DNA of 64,000 nucleotides from Trichopria drosophilae (GCA_030407085.1 CM059584.1:66846001-66910000), one strand, 5' to 3'. Shown: positions 1-12,139, counted from the first letter of the stretch. Translations and numbers: made by a program. Notes: generated by a model from the sequence alone, not told the origin.

Positions 1-2450
1 ATGTAACTCAAGATGCTAAGTCGAGTTACGCGATTGACGTTCGTAGGACCTACAATCCCACTATAAACGAAAGAATGAATATAAATTCAAGTCAATCAAG
101 ACGATATCATAGAGTAGATATTCGCCTTATAACGCAAAGGGGGAAGGGTTTGGGACAATTACGATTCAATATGGAGTAATAAAACGAGAAAGAGAAAACA
201 AAATGAAATCTACAACTACTGCGGAGGATATTACGAAAAAACAAGAAAACCGAATTAGATCCGAAAAAAGTAATCTTTTAACTCTCTCTCCAACGTTTTA
301 CCCGACGCTGCGCTGGTACCTGCAACTTGAAGAAAATAAGAAAATCATTAACATCAATATTAAATTCAGAAATCACGAATTGGGAAAAATACAGCGTGAA
401 GATGCCGAGGGGCGGGAGGAGAAAGGGCTAAACCTTCACTATTACAAAACTTATTTCTAAACTTTTCCAAATTCTAAGATCGATCTTGATTATTTTTCAC
501 CTTATTGATTCTTAGACTTTCAAATTCGGATGGTGAACCGCAAATAATGGAAAAAGGGAGTTGGTTGCATGGGACAGGATTCAAGATAATCAAAACAATA
601 ATAAATCATAAAACATTAAATATTCTTAATACTAATGTATGCAAAATCGCAAAGAGTAACTAGCGGACGCGAGTCGCAGTTGAAAATCGTGAAAATAGCA
701 AAGAAAAGAATAATCTAATTTCACAGGTGAACTCTACCAAAAATCGACGAATACTAGAAAATTCACATTTTTTTGTTTAGATTTTCCCACCGGGGATGCC
801 ATTTTATAACCCGATTCCTGAGAATTTAGAATTTCCATAAATGGAAATAATTTACTCGCTTCTAACTGATATTGAATTCTTGTATTCAGAATAAAAATCG
901 AAGGATATTTCACTATTTGGGAACGTGCCAATTAAACACGGGGGAATGACAATTTTCGAAATAGCGAATGCGCACTATAGGAGGTTTCGTCGCGAGTTCG
1001 GAAACCAATCGAAGTTAAAGTTTCTTTATAAACGACCGAAGATATACGCAGTCGACAATATAAACGTAGAAAGCGATGACGTGAGGGAAACAATTGAGAT
1101 GGAACGATAAACGCTACCTACAATTTGCACCAATTAAGACGACCGCTGACTAAGTTATATCTACAGATGCCATTTTTCGAGATTGATACATTTCAAACTT
1201 GGAGTAGTTTAGACAACAATTTTTGTCTTCGATAAGTCTATTGCATGTCTTGAAGAGGTGGGTTCAAAAGGAACTTCTTACCGCTTACTGTTTAAGAGAC
1301 TGAACACCTTTCGATGTTGTTCAAGTGAAACTTCGTATATGACAATGACAAAAATTCAACAAAATTGATTTTGGTTTGTGAGGTTTAGGAAGCAGAGCAG
1401 ATTACTCCTAGATTGGAAATGCAATCTAGTACCATACATAGAGCAAACTTACTTTTTATAACAAATTTTCAGTTATTACAATTCCAGACATAGCAATTGA
1501 CAGATTTGAGAAGTTTGTGATTACTTGTTGAATTCTTGCCTTTCATACGGTTGCAATACATTTTTGGAGATTCAGTTGATTTAAAGCCTTGTTTATTGTT
1601 TATCATTAGCTGTAATTAACTAGTGTAACGTGGGTCGTTTTACCTTGTTCACACAAATTATTTTTCCCAGAGTTTCATCTTACCGTGCGTATAGCTTTGC
1701 GCAATTGTTACTCGAAAAATTACAACAAGGAAATGTATTACTTTTTCCAACTTTCGACAACCAGAAGATAAGTTTCTTCAGCGATTGGCCGAAAAGAAAC
1801 ATGTTCGGGCGTTATCACAAAGTAGCTCGACTAGTTGGCGACGTAAACAAAGGCACGAATTGCTCGAAGTCGTCGTGTAAATTTATGATTTTTTTGTAAA
1901 TCATCTCATTGTTTCGCAATCCAATCGCGACTAAGCTGGCCAAGAGCGGTATCTAGTAGTAAACTTAATAATATCTAATATCTATAGAACACTTCCTAGT
2001 TGTCAAACACGTTTGGAAAACTAAAAAGAATAAAAATTTTGCCGCGATTGACGTCACGTCTTCGCTTTCTTTCTTTTAGTAAAACCAACAATGACCATTC
2101 CAACTATTACTATATGTATAATAATCAATTAACTGTTATATAGATTAATTATAGAAGCGCAACTAATAGTAACTTATTGCCTACGGACAATAAGATTTAT
2201 GACGGTAGATATTAATTTTAGCGACATGTCTTGTTTAATATGGCATTTCTAATCAGACGCTACTAATTAAGTAATAATTTATGATTAAAGCAATATAACT
2301 ACTTATTATAAATACCATCGGTGTATTGCTAGGTGAGTACATAATCCATTTACAAAATTGTTAATGACATTGTAGTATATTGAATATTAATTACCATTAA
2401 TGCGCTTGGATATAATTTTTATGCAATTATATTTGTCAGGAAGATAGTAC
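1..2450. other. AT-rich stretch without recognisable gene
   Basis: Both strands hold only short, compositionally driven open frames (for example at 203-460 and 1630-1899). They have no recognisable domain, no splice-site context and no codon pattern I would defend. The stretch lies downstream (3') of the minus-strand host gene, so it is probably intergenic. Nothing further is seen in it. Confidence 0.5.
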
Positions 2451-2631
2451 CTACACATTATATCCAGCTATCCCACTTCCTCGGGCATAGGCCCTACCCC
2501 TTTCTTATCCCCTCCAATCTTAACATAGACGATTCGGGACTCTCATACCGTGAACATTGAGAGGGAGACGTCCGAGACCTCTCATCGAGGTGACAGTTTA
2601 GGAAAAGCAAGTTTCCAAAACAGTCGAGAGA

Positions 2632-2749
2632 CGATAGACGACCGGACTCGTCCCCTTATAGATCAGAAGCCCCTTAGAGTCGCCCATGTAGTCGATAGTA
2701 TACCGGACTCGTTTCCATAAAGTCGACAGTCGATAGTCGACCGGACTCG
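2632..2749 (+). repeat. Three degenerate copies of a short direct repeat
   Basis: The core GATAG..GACCGGACTCG recurs at 2632-2650, 2693-2711 and 2731-2749 with substitutions, separated by unrelated 60- and 20-bp stretches. Spacing is irregular, so this is a decayed minisatellite rather than a tidy array. The 150 bp just before it (about 2455-2600) is GC-richer than its surroundings and may be an old transposon scrap, but I cannot name it. Confidence 0.5.
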
Positions 2750-2927
2750 TTATCATAATGCAAATATAAGCTTTGGAGTCTATCAAAAGAACTTGTAAGG
2801 AACTGTATATATATTTTTTCAATTTCCACCAAAACATTATTTTTTCTTCCTTTTCCTTTTTTTCAATATAAGAGAAACATATTTATTCTTGAAATCAAAC
2901 GCTTCAGGTTGGTCGCGTCTTTGTTAA

Positions 2928-4417
2928 CCCTTTTCGTCCCAAAAGTCCGGATTTTGGACACAACTTTCAACGATGTAACTTTTGTTCCAATCAGCGTTAA
3001 AAAAAATTGAAATAAGTCAAAATCGATAGATTTGGACCTCCTCTTTCAAATGCAGTGGTCAGAATCAGCCGGAAATTACAGAGAAAAAAGTTATGATCGT
3101 TTTTTCGAACAAAATACTGATTTTTTCGACGATTTTTCCCAATAATTTCGTTTTTTGACATTGAAAAGGGTAGTGCTGATCGTTGCAAAACGTACTAATC
3201 GCGTCTTTTTGCTCAGACCATTCTTCTCCTGTCGGATTTTTTCAAAAAACAAAATGGCTGCTTCAAGATGGCGTCTGGAAGTTATGTTTGAATTTTCTCG
3301 CACAAATATCGATTATTTGACCGAGATTATTTGACCGGCTCATATCATGGAGAATTGCAATGAAAAAGTAATTCTTATCATTTATGAATACCTAGAATCA
3401 TCATGATTTATTCATAACGTCATAACCTCAAATTAGTTGGATACAATGGGTTTATATCGATTATTTGTCTAATTTTCACACAATTTTCGACGTTTCCGTA
3501 ATATTAGTTAAGTGTGAAATTAAAAATGACCATATATCCTTATGACCTATTAATTCTTGGTTTATAACCTAAAAATTTAGTACAGTTCGACTTTTTTTAT
3601 TTTTAAAATACTTTTCTTCATTTTTTTTTATTTTAATTTTCTTGTATTCAAAACACACGTGGAGGTAATGAGGAAATATTTGTTTTTTATTTTTGTATTT
3701 TGTTTTATATTTTGTAAATCAATATTGCAGATATTGAAAGTTATGTCGCACTATAAGATGTGGGTTGACCTGCACTCAATTTTTAGGTTATAAACAAATT
3801 CTTCATAGGTCACAATCATATGTGGTCATTTTCAATTTCATACGTACATAGTGATACGGAAACGTCAGAACTTGAGTGAAAATCAGACAAAATATCGGTA
3901 AAAACCCATTGTACATGACTTATTTGAGGTTATGAATGAATCATGACAGGAGTAAGTATTTACAAATGATAATAATTACTTCTTCATCCCAGTTCTCCAT
4001 GATTTGAACCTTTACGCGGTCAAATAAGCAATATTTGTAGGAGAAAATGTAAAATTACAACTTGGAGACTCCATCTTGAAGCCGTCATTTTGTTTTTTGA
4101 AAAAAAATCCGACGGGAGAAGAATGGTCTGAGCAAAAAGACTCGATTAACATGTTTTGCAATGATCAGCACTACCCTTTTCAATGTCAAAAAACGCAATT
4201 ATTGGGAAAAAACGTCGAAAAAATCAGTATTTTTTTCGAAAAAATGATCATAACTTTTTTCTCTGAAATTTTGGGCTGATTCTGACCACAGCATTTGAAA
4301 GGGGAGGTCCAAATCTATCGATTTTGACTTATTTCAATTTTTTTTTAACGCTGATTGGAACAAAAGTTACATCGTTGAAAGTTGTGTCCAAATTCCGGAC
4401 TTTTGGGACGAAAAGGG
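2928..4417. mobile_element. TTAA-flanked foldback element (piggyBac-like, non-autonomous)
   Basis: The element starts CCCTTTTCGTCCC and ends with the exact reverse complement GGGACGAAAAGGG. It is bounded by TTAA at 2924-2927 and 4418-4421. TTAA duplications with CCYT-type termini are the hallmark of the piggyBac superfamily. The inverted arms are about 660 bp each (2928-3590 and 3763-4417) around a centre of about 170 bp. The outer 48 bp of the arms differ at one position; inner parts are more diverged. No transposase reading frame is present, so it would have depended on an enzyme encoded elsewhere. Open frames at 2997-3303 and 4076-4279 are the same inverted-repeat sequence read on opposite strands and are not genes. 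The superfamily assignment is inference from termini and target site only. Confidence 0.75.
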
Positions 4418-4868
4418 TTAAGGTACCAATCTCTAGATATTGATACAAAAGATTTTTGTTGGCATTGAATACGAAAGCTTCAAATTATAAAATCTAAATT
4501 CACGTTTTTTGGCAATTAACAAATTATAATTAAATTTAATTTCTTTTATTATCGCTCCACAATTACTGGTTATCTTCTACACATAACCTTATTTGTTGTA
4601 TTTATAATAGTGTAGAATATACATTGTAATCATTAATGGTAATAATAATAATCGCTCAATTTTATTTCACCGTTCCTACACCATCCAGGTCATCCCAAGA
4701 TAAGAGGGACGAATAATAAGTTCGTTCAAGATTAATAAGAAATCAAAATCTTCTTTCTTTTATTTTTCTATACTTTATTGCGTTGAACGCTGGACGTAAC
4801 ACTAGTAAATATTAATCATATAATTCTTAAAGGTTGCTTAAACGTTTTAGTTACATGTGTTCATTTAA

Positions 4869-5486
4869 CCCATTGCGTCTCAGTGTTACTCAGGAGTAAC
4901 ACCTAGTACTGTACAGTATATTTCAGAAAAACAACGAATCTTGACACTTTATTGTGTAAATTTTTACATCGTCATATAAAGTAAGTAGCCCTTAAAACAC
5001 TTAAAGTTAATTTTAAGGTTTCATAATAATATAGCAATCAATTTGGAAAAACATTGATTTTGTAAAAGAAATTATTGGTAGCTATATTTCAATAACAAAA
5101 GAATCCATTTAGTCTTATATTTCATAGCTTCGGAGCTGTTGTTTACGAATATGAAGTCAGATTTGAAAAATTAAAAATGGCGGAACCAATATGGCGGACG
5201 CAAAATTAAAAATACATCGAATTATGTTGAAACTTGTTATTTGGGGTTTTCGGAGTGGCTGAAGACGAATATGACATTGGATTTATAATCAGCGACCCGA
5301 AAAATCCCTGAGTAACGATTTTTAAGTGAATTCGATAAATTTTTGGAAAACTCGTCGGCCATATTGGATCCATCATTTTGAATTTTCAAAAGCTGACTTC
5401 TAATTCGCAATCAACAACTTTGAATACTTTATGTAGCATGTGTATTAAAGAATAACATTTTCTTAAGAAAAGCGTGACACAAAGGG
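4869..5486. mobile_element. Probable second TTAA element, degenerate
   Basis: The left end reads CCCATTGCGTC immediately after TTAA (4865-4868). The right end reads GACACAAAGGG followed by TAAA, one base from TTAA. The terminal 11 bp match in inverted orientation with two mismatches. Inside, a forward ATGGCGGAACCAATATGGCGG motif (near 5177) and a reverse CCATATTGGATCC motif (near 5354) face each other, as in the element at 58707-59850. No coding region is present. The right boundary is the weaker one. Confidence 0.4.
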
Positions 5487-5489
5487 TAA

Positions 5490-6590
5490 ATAACATTTTT
5501 AAAAGACCTTTACTTGACAGAAAAATTTATCCAGTGATAGGCATATCAGCATTTATTCCAGTTTTACTCGATTTTTTGTAAATACTAAGAAATTTTTATG
5601 GTATCTCGAGCCATACAAAGATTGTTGGATTTCTGTTATTTATAATAGTTTGACTGTTATTTCAGATTTTTCTGTCTTTTCTTCTGTAAACCGTAATCAT
5701 GGATGATTATCTATTTAATGAAAATATTAATATTAATCGTCAAATTGATCTAGCCGAGGTTAATTATTCAGTGGTTGTTTGAGAATTACTTAACTCGAGA
5801 ATTTAACCGTAAGATCTTATTTTTATTGGTTGGATAGCTTATTACATCTTATTGGTTAGTCTGTGCAAAGTAAGTTTGCCCTGTGTATGGTAGTAGATTC
5901 CATTTTCAATCTAAGATGACCTGCTCTGCTTGTAAATCTCAGAAACCTGAGTTTGGGAATTTTTCTATTATCTTCGATAAAGTTTCACTTAAAAATCATC
6001 GATCTAAAAATCTGTATGCAAATCCTTTTTAATATCGATATTTATGACATGAAATAAACAAATTTTAGAACATAAAAGTTGATGCCTCTTCAGAGTTGAA
6101 TTAGATTGTGGTCAAGAGTGATATTTATACAATTAAATAAAATACGTATGGCTTGATTGGACCCAAACTATATTCTCCAGAAATAATACAATTTTTGAAC
6201 GGTATAAAATTCATTTAAAATATTGCAGAGCCTATGTACTCTGCAAATAAAGTGATTTCAATTTTTATTTCGAAAATGTACTTTTCGAAAATATTATTTA
6301 CTCGACCTTTAATTCGAAAACATTTATGTACAATGCTTATGAAGAAAAATGGTAAATTTATTTTTAGAACCGTTAAAGTAAAAATGCAATCTATGATTCC
6401 TCTGTTTATTTCTTGCAAGTGAAGTTGAATGCAGCAAATTTAATTTATGGGAGCCATTCGTAGTAAACGCATGTAGATCCTGGAAAATGTAATTTTCCTT
6501 GCAATAATCTTTAATTTGCTACCATTAGCTAAAATTTCTGAATATTCTCTTTGTTATTATAGGTGATTATGGTGTAAAAAGCGTGTTGGG
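5490..6590. other. AT-rich stretch without recognisable gene
   Basis: The two roughly 200-bp frames at 6215-6422 lie opposite each other on the two strands over the same AT-rich sequence and show no domain. No RNA gene, repeat array or splice-bounded exon was seen. Confidence 0.45.
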
Positions 6591-7697
6591 ATAATTGAGC
6601 GGCCCAATTCTATAACTCGCTCGATGCTCGAACGGACGGAAAAGTTTTGTCCAACGAAAAAAAAACGTTGAATTTTTAAAAGCAGATATTTCGATTTTAA
6701 AAAAATACATGAATGTCGAAAATGACAAACCGAGCAAGTTTTTCCCAAGAATTTTTTAATAATAATGAATAGTTTCCGTTTTAATGAATAAAAACAATAA
6801 AATTTAGTACCAAAAATTCAATTACATTTCAAAACGTAAATCGTCAAATCTCAGCCAATTATTATTAAAATTGTTTGAAATTTGCGATGTACACCGAACA
6901 GATCTTGGCGATGACTATGAAGTGATAAAGCATTGTAAAAGTTAATTTCGTTATCAACAAATTAATTTTTGAATGGCAACTGTTGAAATCCGCGAACTTT
7001 CGGTTTCAAAAATCTTCAAGCGAGTAATTTGTTCCTTACAAGTAAAGGAAGTTTTTTGGAAAATTTGAAATCGATTGGAATTAAATTCGGAAAGTTATGG
7101 CGATTCTTAATAAAGCGCACAAAGCATTCTTTTTACGGAACTAAAACGCGTTCCGTGTTTCGCCGCGCGCTTTATTGAAGAATCGCCATAACTTTCCGAA
7201 TTTAATTCCAATCGATTTCAAATTTTCCAAAAAACTTCCTCTACTTGTAAGGAACAAATTACTCGCTTGAAGATTTTTGAAACCGAAAGTTCGCGGATTT
7301 CAACAGTTGCCATTCAAAAATTAATTTGTTGATAACGAAATTAACTTTTACAATGCTTTATCACTTCATAGTCATCGCCAAGATCTGTTCGGTGTACATC
7401 GCAAATTTCAAACAATTTTAATAATAATTGGCTGAGATCTGACGATTTACGTTTTGAAATGTAATTGAATTTTTGGTACTAATTTTTATTGTTTTTATTC
7501 ATTAAAACGGAAACTATTCATTATTATTAAAAAATTCTTGGGAAAAACTTGCTCGGTTTGTCATTTTCTACATTCATGTATTTTTTTTAAAATCGAAATA
7601 TCTACTTTTAAAAATTCAACGTTTTTTTTTTCGTTGGACAAAACTTTTCCGGCCGTTCGAGCGTCGAGCGAGTTATATAATTGGGCAGATCAATCAT
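6591..7697. repeat. Large near-perfect inverted repeat (about 530-bp arms)
   Basis: The left arm 6591-7119 and right arm 7166-7697 are nearly identical reverse complements, separated by about 46 bp. They share, for example, the 7081-7118 and 7167-7204 segments reading away from the centre, and CCCAATT..TATAACTCGCTCG near both outer ends. The centre carries a small nested hairpin (ACGGAAC at 7135-7141 with GTTCCGT at 7150-7156). No convincing target duplication or classical terminus was found, so it may be a foldback or MITE-like element or a recent palindromic duplication. Short frames such as 6557-6748 and 7538-7723 are the two arms translated and are not genes. A transcript through it would fold into a roughly 0.5-kb duplex. 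Confidence 0.8.
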
Positions 7698-8159
7698 GTC
7701 GCTGCGGCTGCAGATTACTCTGAACGGTTTCCAAGACAACAGCCAAGAAATGTTACTCTTCGAGATCTTACGAATAAAGCTCTTTAATTAAAGTCGAAAA
7801 TCAGTAAACAGATTTAGAGTGTATGTGTCCGCGCTTACTCGGAAGCTTAGTAAAATTTTCTTGTAAGCTTGGTACAATTTCCTAAACAGTTTTCTCCGTA
7901 GTATAATCTAAACATGTAATATAGATCTTATATTTTACCAATTAAAAATATAATTTATAGACAAAGCGTATAACTATCACGTTTCAATCGATTTCGTTGA
8001 AATTAGAAAAGTTGGTAATATCCATTAACAACTTTGAAACTAACATTAACATTGTACGTCCAATATTAGAGTATTTAATATTGCGTCAGCACTACTACAA
8101 ATTTCTCAAGCTCATTCAAGGTTAAATACTCCGGCGCAACCAAAAGTATATCAACTACA

Positions 8160-8500
8160 AATTATTCTTAAAAATTTGGTTTTCCATATTTGATTAAGCA
8201 TTGTGAAATTAAAAAGATCGAGATTATATTAATAACCAGCGACTTCGAATAGCCCAGAGAAGCAAGTCTTAAATTAATTTGTTGAATTGTAGGTCCTCCA
8301 TATTGGATCTGCCATTTTGAATTATTGATGAATGACATCGGATTCATACTCAGCGATCCCAAAAAAACCCTTATTAACAATTTTCAATAAAATCTAATGA
8401 TAAATGGCAGTTTAATTCACGTTTTTTTATTATTTTGCGATGATTTTGAAGTCTTATGCACCATCTTGAATCCGTCATCTTGTATTTCTCCAAACTATAT
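8160..8500 (-). repeat. Degenerate copies of the ~120-bp ATGGCGGATCC module
   Basis: Reading the minus strand, the block holds AAAATGGCAGATCCAATATGG followed by GTAG-type sequence, and GGGATCGCTGAGTATGAATCC. These are the two landmarks of the module seen in better form at 30490-30780. A second, more decayed copy lies at about 8180-8270. It is non-coding. Confidence 0.55.
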
Positions 8501-8771
8501 TGTCAAATTTTTCAGAACGTTAATTATTAATAATTTGTTCACAAAAACAGTTCACTTGTAGCTGAATTTTTTATTTAACAAACTTTTATATCGACATACC
8601 CTATTTCTTTTAGTTTCCAGCCGCCATACTGCTCTGAGATTTTGAAAATTCTGATTCTGCCCAACATGCCTTAAAAACATAATCCATTACGTATGTTACG
8701 ATCGGTAGATCGTACCCTCCTACAATTATTGTATTCTGTAAATAAATGCAATATTTGCACTTCGCCAACTT

Positions 8772-8807
8772 GGGAATATGCACGAGGTGCACCATCAGCA
8801 TATTCCC
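8772..8807. repeat. Small perfect hairpin
   Basis: GGGAATATGC (8772-8781) and GCATATTCCC (8798-8807) are perfect reverse complements around a 16-base loop. Several short open frames cross the hairpin on both strands (8610-8970), but none has a recognisable domain. No terminator or RNA function can be shown. Confidence 0.4.
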
Positions 8808-9074
8808 ACAGTTTGGAAGATATGCGACGACGAGCTCCGATGTGCTCTCGACTCGAGACCGCACCGGAGAAGTCAGTCATATACGAATCGTCCAACTAAA
8901 CATTTCTCTCCTTTTTCCCACCCACCACTCGCACTGTTATGAACCGCGTGTTCGTAACAACGTATATTAATAGTGTACAAGCATACAACTTGCTAGAGAA
9001 GATCTTTTGTACATTTAACAAATGCTTCTTGTTATTGCCTGATCTTACTTACTTTAAGGAAATATTTGCTTGCC

Positions 9075-9080
9075 TTTATT
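9075..9080 (-). terminator. Candidate poly(A) signal of the host Ig-domain gene
   Basis: On the minus strand AATAAA lies about 135 bp beyond the stop codon of the exon at 9215-9371. The distance is reasonable for a short 3' untranslated region. The local sequence is AT-rich, so a chance match is possible. Confidence 0.35.
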
Positions 9081-9214
9081 TTAATAAATATTCATTTGAA
9101 TTTATACATTTTTGTTTGACTCTACGATTATTAATTTTATTAAATAGTATAAAACATAAAATTACAATTAATTTCGGTTTATTAATACACAGAGATTTTA
9201 ATATTTTTTCTGTT

Positions 9215-9371
9215 CTATTTGTGCCTTTCAATTATTTTCCAAAGTATATGAAGAAATGTAGAAACAATCGCTACTGCTCCGAGAATTAATAGACGATGAT
9301 TTAATTGCATTACGACTTCTTTAGTTACTTCAAGTCGTATTGTCCCCATAAGCTTATTTCTTTGCCAGCAA
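9215..9371 (-). CDS. Last exon of an Ig-domain transmembrane protein (FAM187-like)
   Basis: This exon follows a good acceptor (TATTAATTTGCAG) and supplies the third base of a serine codon split with the exon at 9486-9641. The joined protein reads DTNIYSCWQ, the DxxxYxC pattern of an Ig F strand. After a short linker comes a hydrophobic segment (LLILGAVAIVSTFLHILW) of about 18 residues, then a basic tail KIIERHK and TAG. This architecture predicts a type I membrane protein with a very short cytoplasmic tail. The preceding intron is only 114 bp. Motif order and the YSCWQ sequence match my memory of insect FAM187-like proteins, but no search was run. The exon structure rests on the sequence itself; the family name is inference. 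Confidence 0.7.
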
Positions 9372-9485
9372 CTGCAAATTAATACCTTTTCTTTTTTATA
9401 CATATTAATATTTCTGATATTACATTACAGAATTTTCAAATACTTCCTATATTTTAAATTATTAAACGCACTCAAATAAACATAC

Positions 9486-9641
9486 CTGTAAATATTTGTA
9501 TCTGAATAAAGAAGGTTTGTGAAAATGATTTCTTGGTTTAGGGAAATTATAATCCTTCCAGATGTTTGTTGCTTTATTGATCGCGGAGTGAAAATTTGGC
9601 TTCCAATTCTCCAAGATAAAGGGGAGCCGTTAATTAATTTT
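9486..9641 (-). CDS. Penultimate exon, second Ig-like domain of the FAM187-like protein
   Basis: The exon runs from an acceptor at CAAACTAG to a consensus donor CAG|GTATG. Its 156 bp stay open in the frame set by both neighbours. The protein holds LSWRIGSQ (Ig C-strand tryptophan), QTSGRIII and LLYSDTNIY. The last of these leads into the F-strand cysteine supplied by the next exon. Its first base completes an arginine codon begun in the exon at 38047-38228, placing this tryptophan about 10 residues after the B-strand cysteine. Cys-Trp-Cys spacing and splice phases agree across three exons, which is the strongest argument that this is a functional host gene. The intron before it is about 28.4 kb and full of transposons. 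Confidence 0.7.
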
Positions 9642-10655
9642 CTAGTTTGATTCAATAATTGTATTACTCTTTGGAATAACCCAAGAATCATCATCTTAAT
9701 AAGAAAAGCTTATTTTTATTTTCATTGTAACTTTAGAATGGTAGAAAATTACTGTTCAATTTTTATACATAATTTAATAATCATATTATTATTATTATTA
9801 TTATTAGGAAAGCAAATAAGCATTAAAAAGTGAATTTGTGAAAAAAAGTGACGTTGTTCATTAATATTTGTAATATGTATTACATATTTTTGGTGGCATC
9901 ATTCATAACGTTCCAACATAATTATATAATATGAGAAGACGGGGTAAATCAGGACACATGGCAAACTGGAACTGTTGAATAAAAAAATGGTGTTACTGTA
10001 TAAAGTGATTAACCTTGTATTAAAAATAATACTTGTACACATGACATTTTATAACATTAATTACCAGCAATAAATATTATATTGTATATAAAGGCCGCGA
10101 TGGAAGCGATTGTTGATGAGGGGGCGGACACCAATCCAACCCAGAAGGCTGCTACGCGGTGCGCCATTGTTTCGAAATGAGATTTTTTAAGGAAAATCAA
10201 CTTTCCTAAGGGACGATTCAACCGACTGAGATGCTTTTTTTTAAATTGAGACTAAAGTCATTCAGAACAACTCTGTGGAATCAAAAATCGATTTCTCAGT
10301 ATTTGTTTATTTACAGTATTACATATGCCACATTCTTTTGCAAATCGCACAATTTTCATACGACTATTTTTTAAATCGCCTGAAATTTCTTTTTACGCAT
10401 TTTAAGCATGAAAAAAGTCGACACATCAACAATTTTTTCGAAGATATCGTGATTTTAATTTTTGACGTCATGGGTTTTATGATCAGATTCAAACCGTCAT
10501 ATCCCCGATAAATTTTAATTAGATTGAAGTTATTTTTTTTTTCATTTCGAATCTAATAACGTCAGCTTTGTGAGGAAAATACTAAAAATACCTATTTTTC
10601 CAGGATGGTATATTTAAAACAACTATTCGAAAAAAATAATACTTCCGCATCCGCA
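9642..10655. other. Intronic sequence, nothing recognised
   Basis: This is AT-rich sequence upstream (minus-strand sense) of the 9486-9641 exon. A short ATT microsatellite lies near 9788-9806. A GC-richer patch at about 10090-10180 and an open frame at 10275-10511 have no recognisable features. Confidence 0.45.
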
Positions 10656-10659
10656 TGCC

Positions 10660-11620
10660 GACGAGAGTCTAGGAAATAAGTTTCGAGTGAGTCAGATGTT
10701 TTTATTCAAATAACGGAACACTTACCTGTGTGGTTACTATCATTAAAAAATTTCGAACATTCGGTAAAAACACAAAACTTCAAATGATCAATGATATGGT
10801 GATTCTACAATGCAATAACATGCTAATCTCAGTAAACATTAAAAAATGCTAATAAAACTTAAAAAATAACCTCAGAGTATATCGGAAAGAAATAATGAAA
10901 GGGATCAAATTTAAGTCATTCACACCGTGAAATTTTGGATACATATCCAACAACCATTTTCCTTTTGTCAAAAATAGTCACTAACCTTGAAGTATTTTTA
11001 TTAATCTTGAGCAATGAGAGTTAATCAATAATTCATAATCGAATATATTTTTTTCGATTTACGTGTAGGTTAAATCAGTATTTTCAAAAAGCTTATGTAA
11101 CTCAATTTAGCAGTACAGCAGTACATACTTAAATTATAATTAGCATCGATATTGTTCCATTTGTTTAATAATAATTGTACCAAACTTGGCTATATTAAAA
11201 AAACAATTTATGAAAGGGCACTAATGTAAATAATTCACTCGATGAATTGTTGGATAGATTAAATTAAATTCGTAAGTTTTCTTTTATCATCGGCCACGAA
11301 TAGTAAGAAACTTGGTACACATTTTTGATGATCGAAAGCTAGGAGAGATAATGAAAGATTATTAATCGGACATATTTTTTTCACTTAAGTCTAAATTAGT
11401 TAAAATTCAAGAAGAAATGGATTTTTCGCGTCGTTCAATTCATTTAAAAAAATTTTTTACTTTTTTTTAAATCGCTATCGTTAACGAGACGATCATTGAA
11501 TAAATAGTTTTATCAATAACGCAGTGAATTATTCAAGTGCAATTCGCAATTCTTAATCGAACATACTTTTTTCTACTCGACTTCAAAACTTACCAAAAAG
11601 ATGTTAGCGTCGCGTCGTCG
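10660..11620 (+). repeat. Dispersed repeat, copy A
   Basis: The segment from GTCAGATGTTTTTATTC onward matches 38745-38960 in the same orientation and the reverse complement of about 49950-51130. Shared landmarks are AAATTTCGAACATT, the TACAATGCAATAAC block and AATAACCTCAG. Further along, three diverged sub-repeats built around AATCG(A/G)ACATA(T/C)TTTTTTC occur near 11040, 11360 and 11560. No open frame corresponds to the one in copy C, because copy A stops before that part. Confidence 0.55.
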
Positions 11621-11694
11621 ACCTAGCCTGGGTTTCGTCGTCGCATTAAATTTCTGATCACGCAACTTAACGATCTGGTTGCATCAACTCGCTT

Positions 11695-12000
11695 GTGACA
11701 CGTTATTACTTGCCTGCGCATCTCTATAGAGAAAACTTAACGATTCTCTTATCCAATGCTTTTCTAGAATTAGACGTACTCGACGCGTTTCATAATGAAA
11801 TTTTAGTTTTACTACGTAAGTCAGCGCATACCTCCGGTTTAGTAAAAGAAATCGCCCATGACAACAGCAGCACGCCTAAGCCTTTTTTCAAGCCCTGGTT
11901 AGATGGTGATGGATATCGCACGTCAAGGAAAATGCTTGCACGATCTCTAAAAACAAATGAGAGGAGGAGGTTACTCTTCGGCAGAAACAACCACGTTTAA
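11695..12000 (+). CDS. Unrecognised 101-codon open frame
   Basis: I do not recognise this reading frame. It is moderately charged, ends with a basic stretch (KTNERRRLLFGRNN) and starts at an ordinary ATG, with no clear promoter or splice context. Base composition is less AT-rich than the sequence before it, which is the only reason to list it. It may be a scrap of a transposon gene or a chance frame. Confidence 0.2.
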   Translation: MTRYYLPAHLYRENLTILLSNAFLELDVLDAFHNEILVLLRKSAHTSGLVKEIAHDNSSTPKPFFKPWLDGDGYRTSRKMLARSLKTNERRRLLFGRNNHV

Positions 12001-12090
12001 ATAGCAAGGAGGTTGTGGCGGATACGTCTGCACCGCACACCATTTAGTTAACCGGACAACATAAGCAAGAAAAGTAGTCGAAATAATTAT

Positions 12091-12139
12091 TTGCAATAAT
12101 CGGCAACCCTGTTGACTATTTACAATAATCGGCAACTCT
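12091..12139 (+). repeat. Short tandem direct repeat
   Basis: Two 24-bp copies, TATTTGCAATAATCGGCAAC and TATTTACAATAATCGGCAAC plus CTCTG-like ends, lie about 27 bp apart. Matching GGACAACAT tracts flank them at about 12053 and 12161, suggesting a slightly longer duplicated unit. Confidence 0.4.

Noticed and set aside
2997..4279. Small frames sharing similar peptides on opposite strands
   Set aside because: They arise from the two arms of one inverted repeat and have no coding features.
6557..7723. Paired frames beginning MGKTCSVCHF on opposite strands
   Set aside because: These are the two arms of the large hairpin translated; the CxxC is a coincidence of the repeat.
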